Of a stretch of DNA of 64,000 bases, positions 24,097 through 33,161 are shown piece by piece (position 1 is the first letter of the stretch; every line of letters starts with the position of its first letter). The translations under genes were made by a program, and so were the position numbers. The notes under the pieces are model-generated. The model did no database searches. It was not told the origin of the DNA and saw nothing but the letters and a program-made list of their open reading frames with translations. The stretch is taken from positions 394,548-458,547 of the forward strand of contig JAQWRY010000088.1 in assembly GCA_029243485.1 (NCBI GenBank), given 5' to 3'. This DNA comes from Candidatus Binatia bacterium. GTDB taxonomy: Bacteria; Desulfobacterota; Binatia; UBA12015.

Positions 24097-25614
24097 ATGG
24101 CCGTGGTCGCTAAAGGGCCCGATGGGGCAGAGGCGGGGTCGGCCCTCGGGAGCGGTCGAAGCGCCGAATCCGTCCGAGGGCGCGCTGCTGGGCGCGCGGT
24201 CGCTCGCGGAGGTCCCGTTGCGTACTTCCGGCAGCTCGCGTTGCTCGCCGATGGTCTCGTTCTCGCCCTTGCGTTCCCCCTCGCTTACCTCGTGAAGACG
24301 CGCATGCTGCCGGCGGATCTCACGCCACTCTACGCGCCCGAGGTCTACATTGCGCCCGCCGCCCTCGTCGCGATGGTGACGCTGTTCGCCCTAGAGCGCC
24401 GCGGCGCACATACTGCCGCCGAGACGCTCTCTCTCGGCGCCATCACCGGGACGGTCGTTTTGTCTGTTGGCATGGCGCTCGTCTTCGGCGCGACGGTTCT
24501 CTACACGTTCAAGCTCTCTTACGTGAGTCGATTGTTTCTCGCGATCTACGGTGCAACGAGCACGATCCTCCTGATTGGCGTCCACCTCAGCTTGCGGCCG
24601 CTGATCGTCCGCGCGCGCGAGTCGGGGGAGGCCGCACCGCGGGTTCTCTTCGTCGGCGAGGCCGATGATGTCGCGCACTTGTCGGCGGTGCTTGACGGGG
24701 AGTCGCCGTTCGGGATCGCCGTCGTGGATCGTCTCTCCGTAGCCGCGCTGCAGAGGGCGACGGTTTCTCGGGAGTCGGGGACAGAGTTCCCCGCTCTCGA
24801 CGAGTTGCTCGCCCGCGAGGCGATCGATGAGGTCGCGGTTGCCACGCCAGATCTGCGGGCCGCCGACATCTCGCGTCTTGTCGCCGCGTGTGATCGCGAG
24901 GGCGTGCATCTCCACGTGTCGGTGGAAGCGCTCGGGGCCGGCCTCGAGCGCGCCCGCTTGGAGCACCTGGCCGACGTGCCGCTCCTGTCGATCAACCCGC
25001 AGGTGCACTCGGCCTGGGCACGGGCGGTGAAGCGTGCGCTCGACTTTGCGGTCGCCCCGATCCTGTTGGTCTTGTCGGCTCCGCTGTGGGTATTGATCGC
25101 GGCTGCGGTGAGCCTCGACTCGGACGGGCCGGTTTTCTTCCGGCAGGAGCGGATCGGCCTCAACAAGCGCCGGTTCGGCATGCTGAAGTTTCGTACGATG
25201 GCGGCGGACGCCGAGGGCCAGCGTGGGACGATGAGCGGCCTCAACGAGGCCGACGGGCCTATCTTCAAAGTGCGTCGCGATCCCCGCGTCACACGGGTCG
25301 GTAGTTTCCTGCGCAGGTTCGATCTCGACGAGCTCCCGCAGCTGCTGAACGTGCTCGCCGGACACATGACGCTGATCGGGCCCCGTCCGATGATCCCTGA
25401 GGAGATCGTCGACTTCGCGTCGTGGCAGCGGAAGCGGTTCTCGATGCATCCGGGGATCACCGGTCTCTGGCAGGTGAGTCACGCCCTGGGAGACCCGTTC
25501 CTGAGCGGCCTCCAGGCGGACCTGGACTACATCGATCGGTGGTCGTTGAAGTTGGACCTGACGATCCTCCTGCGCACCTTCCTCGCGGTGTTGCGCAATC
25601 GAGACGCACATTGA
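24097..25614 (+). CDS. Polyprenyl-phosphate glycosylphosphotransferase (exopolysaccharide initiation)
   Basis: 505 residues from ATG 24097. Four or more N-terminal membrane segments (~residues 45-160), a central Rossmann-like domain (RVLFVGEADDVAHL), one more membrane helix (DFAVAPILLVLSAPLWVLI), then the bacterial sugar transferase domain: SLDSDGPVFFRQERIG, FGMLKFRTM, RRFDLDELPQLLNVLAGHMTLIGPRP and HPGITGLWQV. This is the WbaP/PssY-like large monotopic or polytopic enzyme that transfers a sugar-1-phosphate to undecaprenyl phosphate, the first step of exopolysaccharide or O-antigen assembly. An upstream open frame is the shadow of the preceding gene. Its stop overlaps the next start (TTGA). 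Confidence 0.9.
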   Translation: MAVVAKGPDGAEAGSALGSGRSAESVRGRAAGRAVARGGPVAYFRQLALLADGLVLALAFPLAYLVKTRMLPADLTPLYAPEVYIAPAALVAMVTLFALERRGAHTAAETLSLGAITGTVVLSVGMALVFGATVLYTFKLSYVSRLFLAIYGATSTILLIGVHLSLRPLIVRARESGEAAPRVLFVGEADDVAHLSAVLDGESPFGIAVVDRLSVAALQRATVSRESGTEFPALDELLAREAIDEVAVATPDLRAADISRLVAACDREGVHLHVSVEALGAGLERARLEHLADVPLLSINPQVHSAWARAVKRALDFAVAPILLVLSAPLWVLIAAAVSLDSDGPVFFRQERIGLNKRRFGMLKFRTMAADAEGQRGTMSGLNEADGPIFKVRRDPRVTRVGSFLRRFDLDELPQLLNVLAGHMTLIGPRPMIPEEIVDFASWQRKRFSMHPGITGLWQVSHALGDPFLSGLQADLDYIDRWSLKLDLTILLRTFLAVLRNRDAH

Positions 25615-26741
25615 GCCCGAACGAGACGACGCGCGTTCCGTTCCTGGACCTGCGCCGTGAGTATGCGTCGATCGCAGGCGAGCTCGAGGCGGCGGTCCTC
25701 GAGGTCCTGCGGTCCCAGGCGTATATCCTGGGTCCGGCGGCGGCGCGCTTCGAGGAGGAGGTCGCCGAGTTCCTCGGCGTCGAGCACGCGATCGGTGTTT
25801 CGTCGGGTTCGGACGCGGTCTTGCTCGCGCTTGCGGCGCTAGACGTCGGTCCTGGGGACCAGGTCGTGACGACACCGTTCACGTTCTTCGCGACGGTGTC
25901 GGCGATCGTGCGCCTGGGCGCGCAACCTGTCTTCGCAGACATCTCGAGGGCGGACTACCTGCTCGATCCCGCCGAGGTTGCGAAGGTCGTCACGGATCGC
26001 ACCCGGGCGATCATGCCGGTGCAGCTCTATGGGCAATGCGTCGATCCCGATGCGTTCGACGCCATCGGTCGCGAGCACAGAATCCCGATCATCGAAGATG
26101 CCGCGCAGGCGATTGGCGCGCGTCGTGGGAAGTTCGGCGCCGGCGCGTTCGGCGACTTTGGCTGTTTCAGCTTTTATCCGACCAAGAACCTCGCCGCGGT
26201 CGGCGAGGCGGGCCTCGTTACGACGGGGGACGATCGTCTCGCAAGTCGGGTGCGACGGCTGCGCGACCACGGCTCGGAGAAGCGATACGAACATTTGGAG
26301 GTCGGGTGGAACGCGCGCCTCGACGGCGTTCAGGCCGCGGCGCTTTCAGTGAAGCTCCGCCACCTGAAGGACTGGAACCAGGCTCGCGCGGCGCATGCCG
26401 CCAGGTACGGGGAACTCCTGTGCGACGCGGGCCTCGGGGAGACGCTCGGTCTACCGATCGTCGCTCCGGATGCGACTCATGTCTTTCATCAGTACGTGCT
26501 CCGCGCACCGCGCCGCGACGAGCTCCGCGCCCACCTCGCCGAGCACGGGATCGGCAGCGGGGTGTACTATCCCGAGCCGCTTCACGTGCAGCCCAGCTTC
26601 GAATCCCTCGGGTATGGCCCGGGAGATTTTCCTGAAGCCGAGCGCGCGGCGGCGGAGGTCCTGGCCCTGCCGATCTTCCCGCAGCTTCGTGCCCAAGAGC
26701 AGGACCGCGTCGTGAGCGCGATCATCGCCTTCTACGCTTGA
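25611..26741 (+). CDS. DegT/DnrJ/EryC1/StrS-family sugar aminotransferase
   Basis: 376 residues. I take TTG 25611, which overlaps the preceding TGA, because conserved sequence VPFLDLRREYASI starts just after it. Family motifs: ILGPAAARFEEEVAEFLG, GVSSGSDAVLLAL, VVTTPFTFFATVSAI, IEDAAQAIGA, FSFYPTKNLAAVGEAG with the PLP Lys, and GWNARLDGVQAA. Produces an amino sugar (4-amino-4,6-dideoxy or 3-amino type) for a surface glycan. It completes an apparent three-gene operon with the glycosyltransferase and the priming transferase. Confidence 0.9.
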   Translation: MSPNETTRVPFLDLRREYASIAGELEAAVLEVLRSQAYILGPAAARFEEEVAEFLGVEHAIGVSSGSDAVLLALAALDVGPGDQVVTTPFTFFATVSAIVRLGAQPVFADISRADYLLDPAEVAKVVTDRTRAIMPVQLYGQCVDPDAFDAIGREHRIPIIEDAAQAIGARRGKFGAGAFGDFGCFSFYPTKNLAAVGEAGLVTTGDDRLASRVRRLRDHGSEKRYEHLEVGWNARLDGVQAAALSVKLRHLKDWNQARAAHAARYGELLCDAGLGETLGLPIVAPDATHVFHQYVLRAPRRDELRAHLAEHGIGSGVYYPEPLHVQPSFESLGYGPGDFPEAERAAAEVLALPIFPQLRAQEQDRVVSAIIAFYA

Positions 26742-26754
26742 ACGCCTCCGCGGC

Positions 26755-27198
26755 CTACAGAGGCTCGATGAAGCGGTCGCGGAGCGCGGGAGTGGGGATG
26801 AGGCACTCCTTGTCGCGTCCGAACCAGCGGTCGCGATTCCGGGCGACATAGCGGTAGGCCACGTCCAGGACCCTGGAGATCCCGGGGATCTGCGCCAGCG
26901 GCGCGATCAGCGCCCAGCCACGCCCGAGGCGGCCGAGGACCCTTAGAATCGCCGTGCTGCGGCTGCTGACGCGGTTCCCTCGGTCGGGCTCGATGAAGAC
27001 GACTGCTCCACCGAGGCCGACATCGCGCGCCTCCGCAGGCAGCCACTCCTCGGCGAGCGCACCCTGGAGGTGAGCGAACCGCAGTACTCCCACGGGGTCG
27101 CGTTCGGCCAGGAAGGCGACGGCGTGATTGCAGAGCAAGCACTCGCCATCGATGAACACGACTGGGCCCGGGAGAGGAGTTTTCGGATCGGGCACCAT
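26755..27198 (-). CDS. Thiol-disulfide oxidoreductase, DCC family (DUF393)
   Basis: 147 residues. The defining DxxCxxC is DGECLLCN near the N-terminus; ECL-I-P and RVLDVAYRYVARNRDRWFGR near the C-terminus are typical of the DUF393/DCC family. No signal peptide. The family is predicted to have a thioredoxin-like redox role but is not well characterised. It is convergent with the aminotransferase gene, 14 bases apart, and a long non-coding stretch lies upstream. Confidence 0.85.
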   Translation of the reverse strand: MVPDPKTPLPGPVVFIDGECLLCNHAVAFLAERDPVGVLRFAHLQGALAEEWLPAEARDVGLGGAVVFIEPDRGNRVSSRSTAILRVLGRLGRGWALIAPLAQIPGISRVLDVAYRYVARNRDRWFGRDKECLIPTPALRDRFIEPL

Positions 27199-27657
27199 GG
27201 CCTCCGCCTATCGTAGCATGTGGCTTCGAGTCGGGCGGGGGGGGGGCACTGGTGGATCACGAAGACGCGGTGGGGAGGTGGAAGTGACTGAGGGATCGAG
27301 AGGCAGAGGACATCAGGGTACGGAAAATATGTGGGCGGAGGAGGTCGGTTTGCTCGGGTGCGTGAGCCAGGATCTAGGTTCCGGTAGATCCCCCAGTCAG
27401 CCAGGTAGAACTGCAAGCTCGGTGCCAGAAAAACCCTTGAAAAACATTAGGTTCGCATCGGGCAAAACTGCAAGAGAGGCTCCAGGCCGTGCGAAATTAC
27501 GGTTTTGTGGGTATAGTTCGCCGGATCCATTGTACTCCACCAATGCACTGAACCGATTCTCTGCGGCGCCTCGCTGGGCCGTCGCGACGCGATAGCGCAC
27601 GGCGTCATGTGCTTTAGTTTCGTGGACAGGCCCTGATTTCCCGGTTAGAAGCCGCCG
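27199..27657. other. Non-coding stretch between the DCC protein and pgpA
   Basis: About 460 bases with a run of ten Gs near 27237 and a lower-GC section from ~27420 to 27540. An open frame to 27595 has no protein character. I see no tRNA, clear promoter, repeat or tmRNA signature. It may hold the promoter of the pgpA-cinA-recA group. Confidence 0.4.
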
Positions 27658-28110
27658 ATCGGCCACTCCCGCTTCATTCGTTTTGTCGCCTCCGGCTTCG
27701 GTCTGGGTTTTGCCCCATTTGCGCCGGGTACGTTCGGGTCGCTGCTGGGCATCCCTCTTTACCTTGCGATTTTGCAAGTGACCGACGCGGTCGTCCCGAC
27801 GCTCGTCCTGGTCGCGGTCGCAATCGGGATCGCCTGCTGGATCGCCGGCCAGGCGGAGCAGGTTCTCCCGGAGCACGACAGCGGCGAGATCGTGATCGAT
27901 GAGATCGTCGGGATGTTGGTGGCTCTCCTGTGGATTCCTCCAACGTTTCCGAATCTGATCCTCGCATTCGCCCTGTTCCGAGTCTTCGACATCGTAAAGA
28001 TCTGGCCCGCGGGAGAGATCGACCGTCGGATGCCGGGGGGGGCGGGCGTCGTCCTGGACGACGTCGTGAGCGGGATCTATGCGAACCTCCTCATGCGACT
28101 CTTCATCTGA
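27658..28110 (+). CDS. pgpA: Phosphatidylglycerophosphatase A, no canonical start codon
   Basis: The frame from the stop at 27646 to 28110 encodes a complete PgpA: RFVASGFGLGFAPFAPGTFGS at the N-terminus, DSGEIVIDEIVGML (the diagnostic acidic motif) and FRVFDIVKIWPAGEIDR near the end, with three membrane segments. It dephosphorylates phosphatidylglycerol phosphate in the inner membrane. The first ATG, GTG or TTG in frame is TTG 27772, inside the conserved region, so translation must begin upstream at a rare codon (ATC 27658 or ATT 27676) or the real start has been lost to a frameshift. It precedes cinA by 18 bases. Confidence 0.8.
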   Translation: MGHSRFIRFVASGFGLGFAPFAPGTFGSLLGIPLYLAILQVTDAVVPTLVLVAVAIGIACWIAGQAEQVLPEHDSGEIVIDEIVGMLVALLWIPPTFPNLILAFALFRVFDIVKIWPAGEIDRRMPGGAGVVLDDVVSGIYANLLMRLFI

Positions 28111-28128
28111 CCTGGGAGTGAGATCTAA

Positions 28129-29421
28129 ATGGCCCTGCGCGTAGCAATCCTGTCCACCGGCGAAGAGCTCACCACGGGCAAAATCGCCGACACCAATGCA
28201 CAGTGGCTCGCCGATCGGTGCTTCGGCCTGGGGATCGACGTCGCTGCGGTGCTGGTCGTGGGAGACGACCGCGAGAGGATCACCTGGGCCTGGGAGCGGG
28301 CCTTCGAGGCGGCGGACTTGGTCGTCTGTACCGGCGGCCTCGGCCCGACGACGGACGACCTCACGACGCAAACGGTCGCCGCAATGCTGGGGGAGCCCCT
28401 GCGCTTCGATGAGGCCTCGGCCGAGAAGGTCCGCCAACTCTTCGCGGCGATGAATCGCGAGATGCCCGAGAGCAATCTGCGCCAGGCGCTGTTTCCCGAG
28501 AGTGCGACGATCCTGGAGAACCCCCTCGGCACGGCCCCCGGCTATCGCGTGACCTGTGAGCGCAGCGTCGGCGGGGCGCCGGTGATGCGTCACCTCGTGG
28601 TGATGCCCGGTGTTCCCCGCGAGATGAAGCCCATGTTCGACGAACGGGTCCTGCCGTGGCTCACGGCGCTTCCGGGCGTCGGGGCGGCCCCGGTGACGCG
28701 CGTTTTTCAGACCTTCGGCATGAGCGAGTCGGCCCTCGGGGAGCGGGTGAGCGAGCTCGCGGGAATCGGCGAAGTGCGCGTGAGTTATCGCGCGAGCTTT
28801 CCGAAGATCGCCGTGAAGCTCATCCTTCCTGGAGACGTGGCCGGCGCCGAGCAGCGGATCGAGGGGCTCGCCTGCCGGGTGCGCGAGGCACTCGGCCCGG
28901 TCGTGTACGCCGAGGGCGAAGCGACGATGGAAGAAGAAGTCGGTCGGGTGCTTCTCGAGAAGAAAGCGACGGTCGCCGTTGCGGAGTCGTGCACCGGAGG
29001 GCTCATCGGCCATCGGCTCACCGACGTGCCGGGCTGCTCCGCGTACTTCCTCGCCGATTTCGTCACCTACTCCAACGAGGCGAAGGCCTCGGTCCTCGGC
29101 GTCTTGCCGCAGACTCTGGAGGCGCATGGTGCCGTCAGCGAGGAGGCCGTGCGGGAGATGGCGGCCGGTGCGCGACGGCGGTCGGGAGCCGACGTCGCGA
29201 TCGCGACGAGCGGCATCGCGGGACCGGGTGGAGGCACAGAGGAGCGGCCGGTCGGCACGGTGTGTTTCGGCCTCGACGCGGACGGCGTCCAGCTCGGGCA
29301 CCGCCTGCAGTTGTGGGGCAATCGGGATTGGATCAAGACCCTCACCTCGCAGATCGCGCTCGACTGGATCCGGCGTTGGGCCCTGGGCCTTCCGGTGCTG
29401 GAATCCGGCTTTCGATCGTGA
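28129..29421 (+). CDS. cinA: CinA-family protein (nicotinamide-nucleotide amidase)
   Basis: 430 residues with both CinA halves. N-terminal MoCF-like domain: VAILSTGEELTTGKIADTN, VCTGGLGPTTDDLT, PGVPREMKPMF. C-terminal amidase domain: VAVAESCTGGLIGHRLTDVPG, GAVSEEAVREMA, IATSGIAGPGGGTEERPVGTV. Releases ammonia from NMN in the pyridine-nucleotide cycle, and the N-half can cleave ADP-ribose. It sits directly downstream of pgpA and upstream of recA, a common bacterial arrangement. Confidence 0.92.
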   Translation: MALRVAILSTGEELTTGKIADTNAQWLADRCFGLGIDVAAVLVVGDDRERITWAWERAFEAADLVVCTGGLGPTTDDLTTQTVAAMLGEPLRFDEASAEKVRQLFAAMNREMPESNLRQALFPESATILENPLGTAPGYRVTCERSVGGAPVMRHLVVMPGVPREMKPMFDERVLPWLTALPGVGAAPVTRVFQTFGMSESALGERVSELAGIGEVRVSYRASFPKIAVKLILPGDVAGAEQRIEGLACRVREALGPVVYAEGEATMEEEVGRVLLEKKATVAVAESCTGGLIGHRLTDVPGCSAYFLADFVTYSNEAKASVLGVLPQTLEAHGAVSEEAVREMAAGARRRSGADVAIATSGIAGPGGGTEERPVGTVCFGLDADGVQLGHRLQLWGNRDWIKTLTSQIALDWIRRWALGLPVLESGFRS

Positions 29422-29651
29422 TACGAACAAAAAGCGAAGATGGTTCAGAGGCATTGATTTTGTCGCCCCCGGCGATGCAATCGAGATCGAAAGCCGCCAT
29501 AAAGTCGGTTGGGATCTACCGGAGGGGTATTGGGGATGTTCCCTCCCCCAGGTTCGAGCCCGATCGAGAAGCGGAAGGCCGTTAAGAGACACTGGCTGTC
29601 CGGCACTGCCGCTAAGGTTCAGGCAGATTCAGGGCAGGTTGAGGAAGGACG

Positions 29652-30830
29652 ATGGGGCGCGACATGGCAAAACGGAAGTCGGAAGGGCCGATGGCCCAGG
29701 TGGTACAGGCAGACGCGAGCAATCGGGATCGTGCCGTCGAGCTGGCGATGAGCCAGATTGAGAAGCAATTCGGCAAGGGCGCTATCATGAAGCTTGGGGC
29801 CGACGCGGTCCCGAACGACGTGGCGGCCGTGTCGACGGGCTCGCTCTCGCTCGACATCGCTCTCGGCGTCGGTGGGGTGCCCCGTGGCCGTGTCATCGAG
29901 ATCTACGGCCCGGAGTCGTCCGGTAAGACAACCTTGTCTCTGCAGATCATCGCCGAGGCCCAGAAAGAGGGCGGCGCGAGCGCCTTCATCGATGCCGAGC
30001 ACGCGCTCGACACGGTTTACGCTCGGAAGCTCGGTGTGAAGCTCGAAGATCTTCTGATCTCCCAGCCGGACAACGGTGAGCAGGCGCTCGAGATCGCCGA
30101 GACGCTCGTTCGCTCTGGTGCCCTCGATGTCCTGGTTGTGGACTCCGTGGCGGCGCTAGTGCCTCGCGCCGAGCTCGAGGGTGACATGGGCGATCCGCAG
30201 ATGGGCCTGCAGGCGCGGCTCATGTCGCAAGCGCTGCGAAAGCTCACCGCCACGATCGCGCGCTCGCGCACCATCGTGATCTTCATCAACCAGATCCGCA
30301 TGAAGATCGGCGTCATGTTCGGCAACCCGGAAACAACGACGGGTGGCAACGCTCTCAAGTTCTACTCGTCGGTCCGCATGGACATCCGCCGGATCGGTGC
30401 GATCAAGCAGGGCGACGAGGTCGTGGGCAACCGCACCAAGGTGAAGGTCGTAAAGAACAAGGTGGCACCGCCGTTCCGCGATGCTGAGTTCGACATCCTC
30501 TACGGACAGGGCATTTCCCGTGAGGGGGAGATCCTCGACCTCGGTGCCGACGACGGCCTCGTCGAGAAGTCGGGCTCCTGGTACTCGTACGCCGACGAGC
30601 GGATCGGGCAGGGGCGTGAGAACGCCAAGGAGTTCCTGCGGGAGAACCCCGACATCGCGGCGACGATCGAAGCGGCGATTCGCGAGAAACGCGGGGTGCC
30701 CGGCGGCGCAGGGTCGGCTAGCGCAGTGCCCGCTAGCGCAGATGCTGAAGCGGATGCCGACGAGCCGCTCGAACTCTCCGACGAAGCGGAGCCTGCCGTC
30801 CAGGCGGCAGCTGCGGGGCAAAAAGACTAG
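29652..30830 (+). CDS. recA: RecA recombinase
   Basis: 392 residues. Walker [10 protein letters not shown], Walker [30 protein letters not shown] and [30 protein letters not shown] are all intact. The C-terminal tail is long and acidic ([21 protein letters not shown]). It coats single-stranded DNA, promotes strand exchange and, in SOS-type lineages, triggers LexA cleavage. Start is ATG 29652 or the MAKRK start at 29664. The 230 bases upstream have three TTCAG/TTGAG units at ~10-bp spacing just before the ribosome site, but no LexA box I recognise. Confidence 0.96.
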   Translation: MGRDMAKRKSEGPMAQVVQADASNRDRAVELAMSQIEKQFGKGAIMKLGADAVPNDVAAVSTGSLSLDIALGVGGVPRGRVIEIYGPESSGKTTLSLQIIAEAQKEGGASAFIDAEHALDTVYARKLGVKLEDLLISQPDNGEQALEIAETLVRSGALDVLVVDSVAALVPRAELEGDMGDPQMGLQARLMSQALRKLTATIARSRTIVIFINQIRMKIGVMFGNPETTTGGNALKFYSSVRMDIRRIGAIKQGDEVVGNRTKVKVVKNKVAPPFRDAEFDILYGQGISREGEILDLGADDGLVEKSGSWYSYADERIGQGRENAKEFLRENPDIAATIEAAIREKRGVPGGAGSASAVPASADAEADADEPLELSDEAEPAVQAAAAGQKD

Positions 30831-31027
30831 CAAACCGCTCGATTCCGACGTCCCGGCCGGTGCGTTCGCGCTCCGGTCGGGTTCGTCGGGGCCCGACCGC
30901 CATTGCGCAGAAGCGTGCAATCCGTGCCGTCGGCTCATGGCCCCAGTTTGACCGTCCGATGATCCCTGAGTGAGCCGTCGCGGAGGTTAATCCGCGGCCC
31001 GAGGTTCGCGCTCGAGAGGGGGTCAGC

Positions 31028-32254
31028 ATGTTGATGATCGACGAAATCCTGCGGCACGCGTTGGACCGCGAGGCCTCGGATATCCACCTGAAGCTCGGTG
31101 CGCCGCCGTACCTGCGGCGGTTCGGCCGTCTCGGGCCCGAGGAGCAGTTCCCGCCGCTCGGCGAACTGGATCTGCAGGACATCGTGAAGCAACTTGCGGA
31201 CGAGCCACAGCGGGCTCGCCTGGCTGCCGAGCGGCAGGTCGATCTGGGCTACGGCACCGACGAACTCGGTCGTTTCCGTGTGAACATCTATCACCAGCGC
31301 GGTGAGATGCGGATCGCAATGCGTGCGATCCCGAGGTCGGTGAAGGCTCTGAAGGAGCTTCAGCTCCCCGAGATCGTTGGGAAGATGGCCGAGGAGTCGC
31401 GTGGACTGATCCTCGTCACGGGGACGACCGGCTCCGGAAAGTCGACCTCGCTGGCATCGATGATCGACCAAATGAACCAGCGCGATGCGATGCACATCGT
31501 GACCGTCGAGGATCCGATCGAGTACACGCACCGCGACAAGCTCTCCATCATCAGCCAACGTGAGGTCGGCGTCGACGTGCCCAGTTTCGCGGCGGGCTTG
31601 AAGGGGGCGCTCCGTCAGGATCCCGACGTGATCCTCGTCGGTGAGATGCGTGATCTGGAGACGATTGAGACCGCGATCATGTCGGCCGAGACGGGTCACC
31701 TCGTCATGAGCACGCTCCACACGCTCGACGCGGCGGAGACCGTGACTCGTGTGATCCAGGCGTTTCCGGACCACCAGCGAGAGCAGATTCGGATCGTGTT
31801 GTCGTCCGTCCTGAAGGGGATCATCAGTCAGCGTCTCGTCCCGCGCGCTGACGGCAAGGGACTCGTTCCCGCCGTCGAGATAATGGTGAACACGGCGCTC
31901 GTGCGCGACATCATCAAGGACCCCGAGCGCAGCCCGCGCGAGCTCACCGATGCCATTGCCAAGGGCAACGTCTCGTATGGCACCCAGACGTTCGATCAGT
32001 CGCTCATGAATCTCTACCGCCGCGACCTGATCACGTACGATGAAGCCCTCTCGCAGGCGACGAACCCGGACGATTTCGCCCTCCAGGTGCGTGGCATCAG
32101 CTCCACCTCGGACGCCCGCTGGGACAACTTCGACTCCGACGAAAACTCCGACGATGCCCTCGCCCCCACCTCCGGCGGCGCCGCCGCGGTCCCGTTGCTT
32201 GGCGCCCGAAAGCCGCCCGCCGCCCCCCCAGCCGCCCTGGTAAAGAGGTTCTAG
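31028..32254 (+). CDS. pilT: Type IV pilus retraction ATPase PilT
   Basis: 408 residues. Starts MLMIDEILRHALDREASDIHLKLG, the N-terminal PilT PAS-like domain. Walker A GTTGSGKST (~residues 132-140), Asp-box ITVEDPIEY-like (VTVEDPIEY), RQDPDVILVGEMRDLET and HTLDAAETVTRVIQAFP are all characteristic of PilT. The C-terminal ~45 residues are a low-complexity Ala/Pro tail not usual in the family. It hydrolyses ATP at the pilus base to drive twitching and DNA uptake. No other pil genes are nearby. Just after the stop is the palindromic element at 32262. Confidence 0.94.
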   Translation: MLMIDEILRHALDREASDIHLKLGAPPYLRRFGRLGPEEQFPPLGELDLQDIVKQLADEPQRARLAAERQVDLGYGTDELGRFRVNIYHQRGEMRIAMRAIPRSVKALKELQLPEIVGKMAEESRGLILVTGTTGSGKSTSLASMIDQMNQRDAMHIVTVEDPIEYTHRDKLSIISQREVGVDVPSFAAGLKGALRQDPDVILVGEMRDLETIETAIMSAETGHLVMSTLHTLDAAETVTRVIQAFPDHQREQIRIVLSSVLKGIISQRLVPRADGKGLVPAVEIMVNTALVRDIIKDPERSPRELTDAIAKGNVSYGTQTFDQSLMNLYRRDLITYDEALSQATNPDDFALQVRGISSTSDARWDNFDSDENSDDALAPTSGGAAAVPLLGARKPPAAPPAALVKRF

Positions 32255-32261
32255 AAGCGGA

Positions 32262-32374
32262 GGGGACGTTGGTTAGTCTCGGGATTTTTGTTTAGTCGCG
32301 GTTACCGAGGGCGTCGGGTCGGACCGAACCTGCATCGCGACTAAACAAAAATCCCGAGACTAACCAACGTCCCC
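32262..32374. mobile_element. MITE-like element with perfect 39-bp inverted repeats
   Basis: 113 bp: a 39-bp arm (32262-32300) starting GGGGACGTTGGTTAGTCTCG, a 35-base centre, then an exact reverse complement (32336-32374) ending AACGTCCCC. No coding capacity. Its ends match those of the diverged element at 13970-14087. As RNA it folds into a near-perfect hairpin, so it may also stop transcription between convergent genes. Its minus-strand reading gives a stop to the small frame at 32360-32491. Confidence 0.82.
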
Positions 32375-32491
32375 AACCTGGTCTGCCTCGGAGACTTCTG
32401 ATTCGACGAGGAGAACGTTCCAGGCGAACCAGCCGAGGGCGAGGGAGATGGCGACGGCGGCGAGGAGCTTGCGGTGGTGTCTTATGTTCAC
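32360..32491 (-). CDS. Small single-membrane-segment protein, stop supplied by the palindromic element
   Basis: 43 codons from GTG 32491: a hydrophobic helix (LLAAVAISLALGWFAWNVLLV), then an acidic tail ending GDVG-stop, with the last codons inside the element. No strong ribosome site. It could be a small membrane protein whose original end was replaced, or the 5' remnant of a longer gene. Confidence 0.4.
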   Translation of the reverse strand: MNIRHHRKLLAAVAISLALGWFAWNVLLVESEVSEADQVGDVG

Positions 32492-32566
32492 GGACTCGGT
32501 CTAGGGCGTTGACGCGGTTGACACAAGCGTTGTCGGGATCTCGATCGGATCTGATACTTCTGAGGC

Positions 32567-33079
32567 GTGGGGTGGAAGAAGCCGCGGGAAGGGCCGGCGG
32601 TCGGTACGATTGGGGACCGAGAGACGCAGGAGAAGCGCGCCTTTGCGAGTTCGGTGCGCTCGCTCGCAAGGCGCCCTCGCACGGCGGCCGAGATCGAGAC
32701 GTTCCTGCTGCGTCGCGAGTACTCGTCCGAGGTGATCGAGTTCACGATCAACCGGCTGCGCGAGCAGGGGTACCTCGACGAAGCCGCGGTCGCCGACGTG
32801 ATCGTTCGCGAGGCCGAGCGTCGGAATCTCGGTAGCCGCCGGGTGGCGCAGAAGATGTCCACGCGCGGTGTGCCCAGAGATGTAGCGGCGCCGGCTGTCG
32901 AGGAGAGTGGCGAGGGTGATCTACAGCGCGCGCGGGCGTTGCTCGAGCGGCGCTATCCCGACGGCGTCGACGGCGACCTGAAGGTTCGGGAGAAGGCCGT
33001 GCGCCTGCTCGTTCGGCGCGGCTTTCCCTACGGGATCGCGCGGCAGGCGATCGGCATGGACATCGATATCGACGGGTAG
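32567..33079 (+). CDS. recX: RecX-family regulatory protein
   Basis: 170 residues with the three-helix RecX repeats: SVRSLARRPRTAAEIETFLLRR, IEFTINRLREQGYLDEAAVADV, RNLGSRRVAQKMSTRGVPRDV, and a C-terminal VREKAVRLLVRRGFPYGIARQAI. RecX caps or modulates RecA filaments. It lies near recA, separated only by pilT and the palindromic element. Starts at GTG 32567; its position in the recA neighbourhood supports the call. Confidence 0.9.
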   Translation: MGWKKPREGPAVGTIGDRETQEKRAFASSVRSLARRPRTAAEIETFLLRREYSSEVIEFTINRLREQGYLDEAAVADVIVREAERRNLGSRRVAQKMSTRGVPRDVAAPAVEESGEGDLQRARALLERRYPDGVDGDLKVREKAVRLLVRRGFPYGIARQAIGMDIDIDG

Positions 33080-33161
33080 GCGCATCTCGGGTCAGAGCGC
33101 GCGCTGCCGCTGTATTGACGGGACTCGGCTGTGTCCGGGGGCGCCCGCGGCGCCCTTGCCC

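Noticed and set aside
27397..29592. 731-codon open frame on the minus strand
   Set aside because: It is the antisense of pgpA and cinA, both of which have strong family motifs.
29422..29651. LexA box before recA
   Set aside because: TTCAG-like units repeat at about 10-bp spacing, and GAAC-N7-GAAG appears once, but neither fits a known LexA consensus well enough.
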